From contig OY783197.1 in assembly GCA_963678675.1 (NCBI GenBank), positions 29,199,470 through 29,263,469 of the forward strand: 64,000 nt of DNA, written 5' to 3'. Under the pieces are notes generated by a model that was given only the letters and a program-made list of their open reading frames with translations, did no database searches and was not told where the DNA came from. A program made the translations under genes and the position numbers. This document shows, in pieces, positions 11,458 through 21,647 of the stretch; within the stretch, counting starts at the first letter, position 1; the number at the start of each line of letters is the position of its first letter. The DNA is from Xiphydria camelus. Taxonomy: Eukaryota > Arthropoda > Insecta > Hymenoptera > Xiphydriidae.

Positions 11458-14400
11458 ATGAGTGACGAAAAGAAAAGAAAAAGAAAAAACATTAATCCCT
11501 TTAATGGTGAGAAGTATGCCATCTGGAAATTCCGAATCCGATCCGCGATTGAGGAAGAAGATGCACTGGACGTTCTGGACAAAACACCTCCTGAAGAATT
11601 GACTGATAAATGGAGAAAGGCAGAAAGAGTGGCAAAAGCTATAATCATCGAACACCTGAGTGACTCAATGCTTACTTTTGCAACAGAAACTGACACCGCG
11701 ACAGATATAATAAAGAAACTAGATGAAATATATAAGCGACAAAGCCTGGCAGCACAACTGGCAGCAGAAAAGAAATTATTAAGTTTCAAATTAAAGGAAG
11801 ACAGACCACTGACGAGCCATTTTATATTTTTTGATGAAATGATAATTGAATTGCAAACTGCCGGAGGAACTTTGAATGAAATGAATAAAGTAGCCAGGTT
11901 ACTGTTAACACTACCCAACGCATATGATTCGGTTATAACAGCGATTCAAACTCTCACAGACGACAAGTTAAGTTTGGCATTCGTAAAAACCAGGCTATTG
12001 GATTACGAAATAAAATTAAAAAATGAAAACAGTGACACAAGTGCAAAAGTTTTGCATGCCGAAACTCAATTTCGAGAGAATGTGCAAAGAAAGAATAATG
12101 TAAAAAATAATGGAATCGTACGTAAATCAAAAAATGTTCGACAAAATTTTAAGCAAAGAAAATTCAATAAATTTTCACAAGGCTTCAATCCAAATAACAA
12201 TCAATATGTTAAAATTAATAACGCAAGGAAATGTGAGCACTGCGGAAGAAAAAATCACGAAAAGAAAAATTGCTTTTATTATAAAAGAATGACTCAAAGC
12301 ACTGACGACCGCCCAAGGACAATACAAACTGTCCAGATTCAAGATGATAATGGGAGCTTCGCATTTATGAGTGGAGTCGGATCTCTTTCAACCAATCATT
12401 CAGACACTGCAGATAAATCAACCTTTCTACTGGATTCAGGTGCTACTGACCATTTAACTAATGATCTGGACATATTTGCAGCTGTAACCGATTTGGAGGA
12501 ACCGATTGAAATAACAATTGCAAAGAAGAGCGAAACTATAACTGCAATAAAAAGAGGAAGAATAGAGGTGACAACAGACCAAGGAGTTCAAGGAACCTTA
12601 GACAACGTCCTGTACGCACCTGATCTACCTCACAATCTGCTATCTGTAAGCAGAATTCAACAAGCTGGAATGCGAGTAACATTTAAAGAGTATGGTAAGG
12701 TAACGATTGAGAAAGGTGACAAGGTTATTGCAACTGGTGAGTCATTTAACAATTTATGTTGTATTAATTTCACCATTCGTAAGAAAATGTGTAATCAAAC
12801 CAACGCGAATGAGAAAACAATGTATAAATTTTGGCATGAGCGACTTGGGCATATAGAAAAATCGAAATTTTTAGAAATGAAAAGAAACGATTTAGTTCTT
12901 GATAATAAACAATTACAAGCCGTAAATCCCACGGATGAAATTTGTGAAGGTTGTATATACGGGAAACAGGCGCGTCTCCCATTCGCAAAATCAAGAGATA
13001 GGTCTCACGTAAAAAGGCCATTATTTATAATTCATTCTGACTTATGTGGTCCAATGTTACCTGCAACAATTGACGGAAAAAGCTATTTTGCTTCTTTTAT
13101 CGATGAATATACTCACTATACAGTCGTTTATTTAATTGCGCGCAAATCAGATACATTCACTGTATTTCAAGATTTTGTTAAGAAAAGTGAGACACATTTC
13201 GATTCGAAAATTGCTTATCTTAATTGTGACAATGGGGGTGAATATCTGTCTAACGAATTCAAAGAATTTTGTGTACAAAATGGGATTCAATATCATTTAA
13301 CAGTACCGCACACTCCTCAACAAAATCCGATATCAGAACGGATGAACAGGACAATAGTCGAAAAAGCGCGTGCAATGTTACACGGGGCTAATTTGGGAAA
13401 GGAGTTATGGGGGGAAGCAGTTTTAACCGCTACGTATTTAATTAATATAACCCCCACAAAAGCCATTAATGGAAATAAAACTCCATACGAACTTTGGCAC
13501 GATAGAAAACCAAAATTAAATCACCTAAAAATTTTCGGTAGCACTGTTTACATTCTTGATAAAACAAGAAAAGGGAAGTTTGATAAAAAGTCATTCAAAG
13601 GGATATTAGTTGGTTACCACCAAAGTGGCTATAAAGTGCTGAACGTCGAAACAAATAAATTCATAATTGCTAGAGACGTTATATTTGATGAAGTTAATTT
13701 TAAAATCTCACGTCCAGTACACATTAATGAAATTGAATTTGAGAATTCAAGTATAAAAAGGCAGAAAACTGATGATAAAATGGAAATCAGTAGGAGCGAA
13801 GAGAGTAATATAAATAAATCTGTGGCGGAAACAGATCAAGTAAAGAAAATGCCGCAAAGCGACATAAACTCTCAAGCTAAAACAAACGATCCTATACCAC
13901 GACGTAGTGCACGAATTAAAAATATGTCTCCTGTTTCTTATAATGAGGAACAATGCTATCAAATAAGTGCACAGGTGGTAAACGATATTCCCCAGTCATA
14001 TAAAGCAATAAGAGATCGAGATGATAGATTTAAGTGGGAGAAGGCAATAAAAGATGAGATGGAATCTTTATTACAAAATAATACATGGGAATTAGTACCT
14101 TGCCCAATTGGAAAGAATATTGTTGATTGCAAATGGGTTTTTAACATTAAAAATGATTCTGAGGGAAACCCGCTTAAATATAAAGCAAGGCTAGTTGCAA
14201 AAGGTTTTAGCCAGCAATATCCATCTGATTATTGTGAAACTTTTGCTCCTGTCGCACGAATAACAACTTTACGTTTAATGTTGGCTTTTGCAAATCAAAA
14301 CGATTTAATGATCCATCAAATGGACGTTAAAACTGCATTTCTTAATGGGTCATTAATAGAAGAAATATACATGCGAATACCTGAGGGAGTAGAGTCAAAG

Positions 14401-15537
14401 CAAAACTATGTATGTAAACTGAAGAAGGCGTTATATGGTTTGAAACAATCAGCTCGGTGCTGGTTTCAAAAATTTGACAAAGTACTTAAAGAACATGAAT
14501 TCACAAACTCCTCAGTTGATCATTGCTTGTATATCTTAGACAGAGGTCAAGTTATTAAAAACATTTACGTTCTACTTTACGTAGATGACATTTTGATAAT
14601 AACATTCGAAGAGAATACAATGATAAATTTTAAAGGGTATTTAATTAATAAATTCTCAATGGTAGACATGAAAGAAGTAAAATTCTTCTTGGGTATTAAT
14701 ATTGAAAGAAAAAATGGAATTATAACTTTAGATCAGAGCTCGTATTTAAACAAAATATTACAGAAATTCAATATGAATGACTGTAAACCTGCTAGTAGTC
14801 CATTAGAGGTTAAATTAAATTATACCGAACTTAACTCTGACGAATTTTATGATGCGCCTTGTAAAAACCTAATTGGTTGTTTGATGTACGCTATGTTGTG
14901 TACAAGGCCAGATCTTTGTACTGCCCTGAATTTGCTAAGTCGATATCAAATTAAAAACAACAAAGAACTCTGGCATTGCTTGAAAAGAGTTTTACGATAT
15001 GTTAAAGGGTCATTAGAACTCAAGTTGATTTACAGAAAAAATAATTATGAAAATTTGTTAATCGGCTATGTAGATTCTGATTGGGCGGGCAACGAAATCG
15101 ACCGCAAAAGCACAACGGGATACTTATTCAAAATGTTCGATCACAACACGATCTGTTGGAATACAAAACGGCAAAACTCGGTAGCAACATCTTCAACAGA
15201 AGCCGAGTACATGGCTCTTTTTGAGGGCATTAAAGAAGCATGTTGGCTCAAATCACTTTTACTAAGCATTAAAGTAGAATTAGTGAAGCCAATAGTTATC
15301 TTTGAAGATAACAATGGATGTATTGCTATAGCAAACAATCCAACAGATCACAAACGATCGAAACACATTGATGTCAAGTATCACTTTTCACGAGAAAAGA
15401 TCGAACAGAAAGAAGTAATAATTAAATATATTTCCACAGGTAACCAGTTGGCGGATGCATTCACGAAATCATTACCTCTAATAAAATTCTTAAGCATTCG
15501 TGAACAGATTGGTCTACAGGATCCCAAAACTTCTTAA
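11458..15537 (+). CDS. Copia gag-pol polyprotein, intact
   Basis: One frame of 1359 codons from ATG 11458; a GTG upstream in the same frame only extends through a poly-Lys run. Domains in order: Gag of the UBN2 type; CCHC zinc knuckle (Cys259 to Cys272, spacing C-2-C-4-H-4-C); aspartic protease with DSGAT (Asp326); GAG-pre-integrase segment with the LGH motif; integrase with Asp528, Asp591 and Glu627, the last pair 35 residues apart as in DD35E; reverse transcriptase with YVDD at 1041-1044; RNase H with Asp1206 and Glu1248. The length is near that of Drosophila copia. All catalytic residues that I can check are present. Codon use is AT-rich, unlike the flanking GC-rich spacer. Confidence 0.97.
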   Translation: MSDEKKRKRKNINPFNGEKYAIWKFRIRSAIEEEDALDVLDKTPPEELTDKWRKAERVAKAIIIEHLSDSMLTFATETDTATDIIKKLDEIYKRQSLAAQLAAEKKLLSFKLKEDRPLTSHFIFFDEMIIELQTAGGTLNEMNKVARLLLTLPNAYDSVITAIQTLTDDKLSLAFVKTRLLDYEIKLKNENSDTSAKVLHAETQFRENVQRKNNVKNNGIVRKSKNVRQNFKQRKFNKFSQGFNPNNNQYVKINNARKCEHCGRKNHEKKNCFYYKRMTQSTDDRPRTIQTVQIQDDNGSFAFMSGVGSLSTNHSDTADKSTFLLDSGATDHLTNDLDIFAAVTDLEEPIEITIAKKSETITAIKRGRIEVTTDQGVQGTLDNVLYAPDLPHNLLSVSRIQQAGMRVTFKEYGKVTIEKGDKVIATGESFNNLCCINFTIRKKMCNQTNANEKTMYKFWHERLGHIEKSKFLEMKRNDLVLDNKQLQAVNPTDEICEGCIYGKQARLPFAKSRDRSHVKRPLFIIHSDLCGPMLPATIDGKSYFASFIDEYTHYTVVYLIARKSDTFTVFQDFVKKSETHFDSKIAYLNCDNGGEYLSNEFKEFCVQNGIQYHLTVPHTPQQNPISERMNRTIVEKARAMLHGANLGKELWGEAVLTATYLINITPTKAINGNKTPYELWHDRKPKLNHLKIFGSTVYILDKTRKGKFDKKSFKGILVGYHQSGYKVLNVETNKFIIARDVIFDEVNFKISRPVHINEIEFENSSIKRQKTDDKMEISRSEESNINKSVAETDQVKKMPQSDINSQAKTNDPIPRRSARIKNMSPVSYNEEQCYQISAQVVNDIPQSYKAIRDRDDRFKWEKAIKDEMESLLQNNTWELVPCPIGKNIVDCKWVFNIKNDSEGNPLKYKARLVAKGFSQQYPSDYCETFAPVARITTLRLMLAFANQNDLMIHQMDVKTAFLNGSLIEEIYMRIPEGVESKQNYVCKLKKALYGLKQSARCWFQKFDKVLKEHEFTNSSVDHCLYILDRGQVIKNIYVLLYVDDILIITFEENTMINFKGYLINKFSMVDMKEVKFFLGINIERKNGIITLDQSSYLNKILQKFNMNDCKPASSPLEVKLNYTELNSDEFYDAPCKNLIGCLMYAMLCTRPDLCTALNLLSRYQIKNNKELWHCLKRVLRYVKGSLELKLIYRKNNYENLLIGYVDSDWAGNEIDRKSTTGYLFKMFDHNTICWNTKRQNSVATSSTEAEYMALFEGIKEACWLKSLLLSIKVELVKPIVIFEDNNGCIAIANNPTDHKRSKHIDVKYHFSREKIEQKEVIIKYISTGNQLADAFTKSLPLIKFLSIREQIGLQDPKTS

Positions 15538-15580
15538 GCGTCAACTCTTAAGCGTCAACTTTCTATTTTTCTTTTTACTC

Positions 15581-15604
15581 AAAAAAAAAAAGGAGGGAGG
15601 AAAC
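15581..15604 (+). promoter_or_regulatory. Upstream purine tract of copia tail
   Basis: Eleven A followed by a G-rich purine stretch (aggagggagg). It could act as a second (central-type) polypurine primer; the primary tract is the one touching the 3' LTR. The 5' part of the tail (15535-15562) also carries a short tandem repeat of 'aagcgtcaactctt'. Confidence 0.4.
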
Positions 15605-15853
15605 ATAATAATCCTTTATTTGAGACACAAAGAAATGTAATAACAAAATGTAAGACGTTAATAGACAAACAAAAATCATGTATTTCTTTTGAAACAGATG
15701 TAAAGACATGTAAAAGCTATATGTTTAACGAAGGTCTGGTTGGGTTTTTATACATTGGGGTTTTTCCCAAACCCTAGCAACAAATGTTGGACCTATCAGT
15801 GTATTCCCCAATAATGAATGAAATTAATAAGAAATATAAATGATCTAATTTTT

Positions 15854-15862
15854 GAGTGGGAG
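15854..15862 (+). promoter_or_regulatory. Polypurine tract
   Basis: GAGTGGGAG ends exactly where the 3' LTR begins at 15863, the position expected for the plus-strand primer. This independently fixes the LTR start at TATTGG. Confidence 0.8.
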
Positions 15863-16203
15863 TATTGGTATTAGCAAAAATCAGCTCAGTAGATTTATTA
15901 AATAATCTGATACGGCGAACCGATGATCTCACAAGGGAACTATTCATAAGAAAGCAGCACGTAGGGTCCGCTCTCAAATATCGTATATGTTTATATGAAA
16001 CGATAGGGAGAGAGAAAGAACTAAGGACCAAGTGCATTAGAAGTTTTTCTTTGTGCGTCAGTCTCTCGGAGCTCTCCTAAGAGTGAGGACATAAGTCGAA
16101 TTGGCTTAATAAATATCACTTCCACTCAGTTACGTTTTGTTAATTAATTCACTCCAAATCACCTTGCTTCCATCAATTCACCTTGCTTCCATCAATTCCT
16201 ACG
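15863..16203 (+). repeat. 3' LTR of copia element (341 bp)
   Basis: Identical to the 5' LTR except that the 19-base unit accttgcttccatcaattc near the 3' end is present twice in tandem. AATAAA lies at 16108-16113. Confidence 0.95.
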
Positions 16204-16208
16204 GAGAT

Positions 16209-16883
16209 ATCTTATATTTCCTTCGAGATACCGACCCAATAGCCAATGCTTTTCGTATATCAGCGCGAAAAAATACATCGGACGGAACGTTCATCCGATC
16301 GATTTCAGAGAGGTTTCGATTTTTCATAAAATCTTCATGCCAGAGCGCAAAGCTCAATTTAATACGGACTCCGAACTCGCGTACGAATGATGGCTCAACG
16401 CTCGGTCGCCGCGGACCGCTTCCCCTCCTACCGGTATACGAAGGGTTGCGCGGGTCGTGGCGATGCGTGGTACGAAGAAATGGGGCGTCGCGTCGTTGCG
16501 TCGCGCGGCGTGGCCGTTGAGCGGCTACGCTCCGCAGACTCCTCTCTCTTCTTCCTGCCGTATCGATCCCGTATACCGCCTCCCCGCCGCTCAGCGCTCC
16601 CTTCGCTCTCCCGCGGGACTTTGTGCGCGATGTGCCACCGTCGCGCGTCGTCGCTGCTGCTCCTACGCCGTCTCTGCACCCACCACCACCCCCGTCGAGC
16701 GTTTTCACCGATTCCCACGCTCGACCCACCGCGCTCGCGTTATCGAGACGAGCGAAGATTTCCACGCCTTGTCGCACGCGGATAAATTGAAGATTTCTGT
16801 CAAAAATACTTTCACCGTTGTACTTGCGGCTTCCTCATCGTTTCTACATATTCATTCGTCGTTTATACTTATCGATGCACATT
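16209..16883. other. Spacer, no supported gene
   Basis: GC-rich with overlapping frames on both strands (up to 192 codons), none with splice signals or domains. Confidence 0.4.
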
Positions 16884-17042
16884 GAGAAGACTGTTTATTA
16901 ATAGTTGATAAAAGTAATTTCAAATACGGGGCCAAATAAATATCTTAATAATTAACGAATATTTACTTGATCTGATGAAATGTCTATTTCGCCATATTTA
17001 AATAAACATTTATTAACTACGAGTAAACTGTCTTCTCGAGTA
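16884..17042. mobile_element. MITE family B, copy 2
   Basis: Short palindrome: left 'ttgagaagactgtttatt', right 'gtaaactgtcttctcgag'. Inner arms 'atttcaaatacgg' and 'atttcgccatattt' match the other family B copies. Confidence 0.6.
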
Positions 17043-17433
17043 TATACAAATCTTTGGCTAAAGATCTTTGGCTAATCTTTACTTTCGTTTTACAAAGCCA
17101 CAGTCATCTCAAAATAACAAAAGCGACCCGTCCGTACGATCGATCCGAAAACCTTGTCGAGATGCAACCGCATCGCAGTCACTTATCTACTTTTCCTTAT
17201 TAACGCGGTTTGGTAACGCCGCAATTGCGCTCGTTAACGCGTACGCGGGGGCCGCGTTTCGCCGGCTCCGAAGAAGAAGTAACGCGCGCGCGTAATCCCT
17301 CTTACCAGACGAGAAGCGAATCCGTATACGAAATGCTCCTCGAGGGGGAATCGACGATGACGTCGCTGCTTCGATACGCGTAATCGGGAAACGTATATAG
17401 CCACCTATCGGATCGTTGTAGGTACATATTGAA

Positions 17434-17444
<11 letters not shown>

Positions 17445-17487
<43 letters not shown>
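17445..17487. repeat. (GA)n microsatellite
   Basis: About 21 uninterrupted GA units, preceded by a (CG)n run at 17433-17445. A further (CG)n run lies at 17591-17608. Confidence 0.95.
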
Positions 17488-17488
<1 letters not shown>

Positions 17489-17928
17489 CGGGCGAGTTGT
17501 GTAACAGCTGGCGCACAGCTCTCAAACGCGAGCGTACCCATTCACGAACGTGTAACGCGACCACTCGCGCGCGTACAGAAGCACCCAACCGCGCGCGCGC
17601 GCGCGCGCCTCAATCGGCCGAGATTACATCCGAGTGCGAGAGCTTCGCGTATCGCGCGGTCCACCTAACCGTGTCCCGCGCGAAGGCGCGATGACGCGAG
17701 GGCGGAAGAAGCGAGGGAGTCGACCGAGCGCGAAGCAGACGCGCTTCCGGTTGTAAATCTCGAACCGGTAGGCCTCGAGAGCGAGAGAAACAGGCGGAGG
17801 TATACCTACACGCGAACGAACGCCTCGAATCGATCGGTACGGATGTTCTATCGCCCGAACGAGTCCACGGTGAGTCATGAGTAGCGCTAGACGAGATGTC
17901 GAATGTGTGGTAAACGGTCGCCGCTCAT

Positions 17929-17998
17929 TGAGCGACCAAGTCGCGCGACCAGTGGTTGCCGCGTCCAAAAAATAATGGTCGCGCGACTTGGCCGCTCA
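17929..17998. repeat. 23-bp-arm hairpin with GCGCGACTTGG
   Basis: Left arm 17929-17951 (tgagcgaccaag...) pairs with right arm 17976-17998 with one mismatch. The 15-base end 'tgagcggccaagtcg' recurs at 59089-59103, so this looks like the end sequence of a dispersed element. Confidence 0.65.
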
Positions 17999-18190
17999 GT
18001 ACACGGTAGGCCTAAACTTGTACGCCGAGAAAAACACTCGAATCGCTATTATCTCATTATCTATAAGCTTTTCGTTCATATTTATATGATACTTTTTTGA
18101 AGATACATTTTTATCCACAACAAAGTTATATCGATGTAGGCCAAAAGTTCAGATAATGTAAAAAAAAAAGTGTGATTTTAATACATCTCT

Positions 18191-18229
18191 TAACCGACTT
18201 CAAAAAAGGAGGAGGATCTCAATTCGACG
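18191..18229. repeat. Insect repeat-end motif (ACCGACTTC...GGAGGAGG)
   Basis: 'aaccgacttcaaaaaagg' followed by 'aggaggatctcaattcg' resembles a motif common at the ends of dispersed repeats in insect genomes. The parent class cannot be decided from this fragment. Confidence 0.5.
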
Positions 18230-18235
18230 CGTATT

Positions 18236-18433
18236 CTTTTTTATACAAAGCTTTTCCCCAAAACGTGATTACGAAAATTAATACACTCTCTCTGTAATTA
18301 TGAAAATCAATATATTTCCTTTTGCACTTATAAATTTCATAAGGAGTAGGTATATTAATTTTTATAACCACGTATTGGATAAAAGCTTTATATACAATTG
18401 TATTAAATTCAATACAAATATTTTTACAGTGTA
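18236..18433. mobile_element. MITE family D, copy 2
   Basis: The left 'tatacaaagcttttcccc' is inverted relative to the right 'aaaagctttatata', and the element ends in 'tttttacagtgta'. It sits inside family C copy 1. Confidence 0.65.
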
Positions 18434-18489
18434 AATAACGAGGTAATAGTAAGTTACTTTCCTGGCGAGTAAGTTTAGCCTGATACGGG

Positions 18490-19352
18490 CGACGCGCGAG
18501 AGGAACTTCCCAGTTTTGGAGATTCGTCCGGTTCACACCGAAGCGACACGAGGCTCGTACGTATATACGCGCGACGCGTGTCACGCGCTACACCTACTCG
18601 CGAATTCCTCGGCATTCGCATGTTTGTTACCACAATGTATGTGAACACGCGTACCCACGCTGGCGGAGCGTATCGACTTTGCGGAAGTAAAATACGACCG
18701 TCTCGCATTCCGTTGATCGCGTACAAAAATATAAACGAGCCTCGCATTTCGTGCGGGAAAATCCGAGAACCGTACAGCGCGGGGCGAGTCGAGGTATTGC
18801 CGATTTTCATGGCATTGCGCGCGCGCGCGTACACTTACGAGTACCAATCGACGCACGGTAATCGTATCGAAGCGAAAAGCAGCATCGTCGTTCGAGTGGG
18901 ATCTCCGAGTGGTCGGTATAAATAATTTAATCTCCCACGGCTTTGAGAGGTTACCGATCCCGAAGGTCTCCTCGACCCCGATCCTCTCTCCCGACTTGTA
19001 TCCTCCCGATTCTCCTCCACGCGTCAAAGGGAACGCGAGAGCGCACGCGCTTGCAGCGGAGAGAAAACGGTTGCGCGAGTCCGTTGCAACTGCAATAAGT
19101 ACCCATCCACCACTTCCCGCATCGCGTAGCCCTAAACAGGGTAAACGCTTCCGCCCGAAACGTTTTATTATCTCCGAAAATAAACGAGTTATTCGGGTGG
19201 CACGGTCCTCCCCGTACAAAATGCTTTTGAATCGTAAGTTTGCCGTCCCAAAAGCCGGCCGGACGGCTAATCCCAGTTTCCGGAGAGTCGTAAAAATTCA
19301 AGCAGCGCAGATTTCACTCACGGCTCTTACCAGGGACACTTCTTCCTGTATA
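18490..19352. other. Spacer, no supported gene
   Basis: GC-rich; overlapping frames of 60-210 codons on both strands without splice signals. Confidence 0.4.
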
Positions 19353-19693
19353 CCGTATGTCCCACTCTGTACGGGCCAGTTTGAAAGTTACCTTCAGGGA
19401 GGCTTGGTCGGTAATCGAAACATTTAATACCGGTAGAAGTCGAGTCGGTAGTTAGAGTTGGTGTCAATTCGGGAGATCGAAGCGTCTAACCTCGAAATTA
19501 TGAATTTGTGAATAATGGTGAGTAATTTCCATTATTCATAAGTTCATAATTTCGAAGTTAGACGCTTCGATCACCCGAATTGACACCAACTCTAACTACC
19601 GACTCGACTTCTACCGGTATTAAATGACTCAAGTACCGACCAAGCCTCCCCGAAGGTAACTTCAAACTGGCCCGTACAGAGTGGGACATACGG
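19353..19693. mobile_element. 341-bp palindromic MITE with TA duplication
   Basis: Nearly the whole element is one inverted repeat. It begins CCGTATGTCCCACTC and ends with the complement, with arms of about 165 bases, few mismatches and a small loop near 19520. It is flanked by TA at 19351-19352 and 19694-19695, as expected for the Tc1/mariner superfamily. Non-coding. Confidence 0.85.
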
Positions 19694-19833
19694 TACATCC
19701 TCAATTCTTCAAATTCCAAAGTTTTTTCCCCACTAGTCGTTCCTTTTAATACAATTCGATAATTCGGTCTCGTCATAAAAAAATATCCATATTTTTAAAT
19801 CTAATTTGCAATCCGTGTACGTATTCAATAACA

Positions 19834-20062
19834 GACGAAAAAAAAATAATTATTCGCAGAGTTATAAATCTGTTTCTACAAAATTATGACATCACTGACA
19901 AAAGCAAAGGGACGCACTTACTCGTATGCTAACCAACGAGTGCGAAGGAGATAGTTTTACTGGGCTGAATTTTTAAATATCGTTTTCCAGCTTTGATAAG
20001 ACGGACAATGAAGGATAAAGAAATACGGGGTTGATAATTTTATCAACATTTTCCGAACCTGC
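19834..20062 (-). mobile_element. MITE family G, copy 3 (diverged, reverse)
   Basis: The reverse complement shares 'ataactctgcgaataatta', 'cgtttccag'-like and 'atcaaccccgtattt' blocks with 7138-7485 and 43976-44552. The ends are not clear. Confidence 0.5.
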
Positions 20063-20497
20063 AATAAAAAGTTAGTGTTTGAACCGAATTTGAATTACAC
20101 TCAAATATGTCTGGCTACTGGAACGTGTCCTGCCATTGGAACAGTTACCCTGGGTACGATCTCGCGCGATCGAATCGATTCTGTCGCGCGGGGAAGAGGA
20201 GCGGCCGCGACAGCGCGCGACGCGTTTTTTTTTTCCAAGCTAGTCAGCGACCGACCGCTCGATAGCGACGCGCTCCGCTTCTACGAAGGGTAGAGATGCG
20301 CACGACCGACTGATTCCCGTCGAACCGACCACTCCTTCTTCGGAAACGATCCACGGTTCCGTCGCACCGGTACCTACGCGCGCGCGAGCGCCGATTGGAC
20401 GCCGGGGTGCGCCCGACTCTCTCACGCGGGCGACGACAGCGCGACGCGATCGAGAGTCACGCGCCTTTGTCGCGGAGTACAGGGGTGGAATGCACTT

Positions 20498-20575
20498 GAA
20501 GTTTCGAACGTTCATTTGAACGAAAAATTTCGATTGGCGATATTGAGTTTATCGGTTACTTTATTTCCAATAGAA
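20498..20575. mobile_element. MITE family E, copy 1 (one end only)
   Basis: Begins 'cgaacgttcatttgaacg' followed by 'aaaaatttcgatt' and 'attgagtttatcg', as in the fuller copies at 21456-21647 and 22976-23161. The other end is missing. Confidence 0.5.
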
Positions 20576-21455
20576 ACTTCAGGCAGACGGGGTGGGTGAA
20601 GGTGGAATAAAGTTTGTCCCTCCTTGTTTTTAAAATGTAAACAATTTTAGGTCCATCGCTTGCTCTCTTTTTTATACGATAATTAAGAAATAACGTTCGC
20701 CCTTTTCACCCGAGCAAGAGAATCCGAGGACGATTTATCGGATCTGATACGAGTAATTTAGCTGGACGCGAATAAAATATTACGATCGGGTGAACGAATG
20801 AGACGAGGAACGATCGAAATCAATCCTGTTCGTCCGCGCCCTAAGTTTTGAAGAGAACGATACACCGACGATCATTGACGCTTTTTGGTGGAACGGTACC
20901 ACCGGTTCGGCGGGTCCCATCCGGAGAGAGGGTGCACGGGCAGCACGGCGGTAGCGATCGACTCGAGCGTGTCTCGTGCGTGTTCGTCTAGACCGTTCTC
21001 TATACTTTTTTTTATCCCTCTACTCATTCGTCCTCTTTTTCTTGACGATTTTATCGACTGGAAAATTCCGACAGGGCAGTCAGACTCCGAACGTTCATCG
21101 CGTGGGGTGGCTCGGGGTTAGAAATTCGTTCAAATCGTACACCCGACCGAGTGATTCAAATATCGCGATGACCCGAACTCGCAAACGAACTCGAAGCACG
21201 TTTCTATCCGCCGCTGCGGGCACTCGAAAATACGAAGCGTGGAACGCCTGCGCGACAGAGGGGCCGAAACGGAGGGTTAACTAATTTTCAAAACCCCCCA
21301 CCCCCCCGACGCTCTCCGCGGCTAGGGCTGGTGATAACCGACGACCGCGCACCCCCAAGGTACGCGAGGTAGGTACATCTGAACGCTCTTCGGCATCGCG
21401 TCGTTTCAACGACAATTTAGTTGCAGGGATTTCGTGTCGATGTCACGTACCTGAT

Positions 21456-21647
21456 GTTCCGAACGTTCATTTGAACGAAAAATTTCGATTTTAAAAGACC
21501 ATGGCCACTTTCGAGTTTATCGATTACTTGACCCGTAGAGATAATTTTGCGAACTGAGTGACTATCAGAGAAGATGTCATCAATAAACTCAACACATTCG
21601 CCATAGTCTCAAATTCGACATTTTTCGTTCGAATAAACATCCGGAGC
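21456..21647. mobile_element. MITE family E, copy 2
   Basis: Left end 'tccgaacgttcatttgaa', right end 'gttcgaataaacatccgg', inverted. The inner inverted pair is 'cgagtttatcgattact' and 'catcaataaactc'. Confidence 0.6.

Larger units (their letters stand above)
11009..16208 (+). mobile_element. Complete Ty1/copia retrotransposon with target duplications
   Basis: The element proper runs 11014-16203, flanked by the 5-bp duplication GAGAT at 11009-11013 and 16204-16208. Order: 5' LTR, tRNA primer site, leader with a 19-base A run, one gag-pol frame, a 325-base tail with two purine tracts, 3' LTR. The LTRs are identical apart from one 19-bp tandem duplication, and the gag-pol frame has no stop, so insertion is recent and the copy could be functional. 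It lies in the spacer or intron between minus-strand exons at 25610 and 6404, in antisense orientation to them. Confidence 0.95.
18001..18489. mobile_element. MITE family C, copy 1, split by later insertions
   Basis: The left part (18001 to about 18165) and the right end (about 18437-18489, 'actttcctggcgagtaag') match the two halves of the intact copy at 44266-44489. Between them lie a 39-base sequence at 18191-18229 and a family D element at 18236-18433. Confidence 0.65.
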
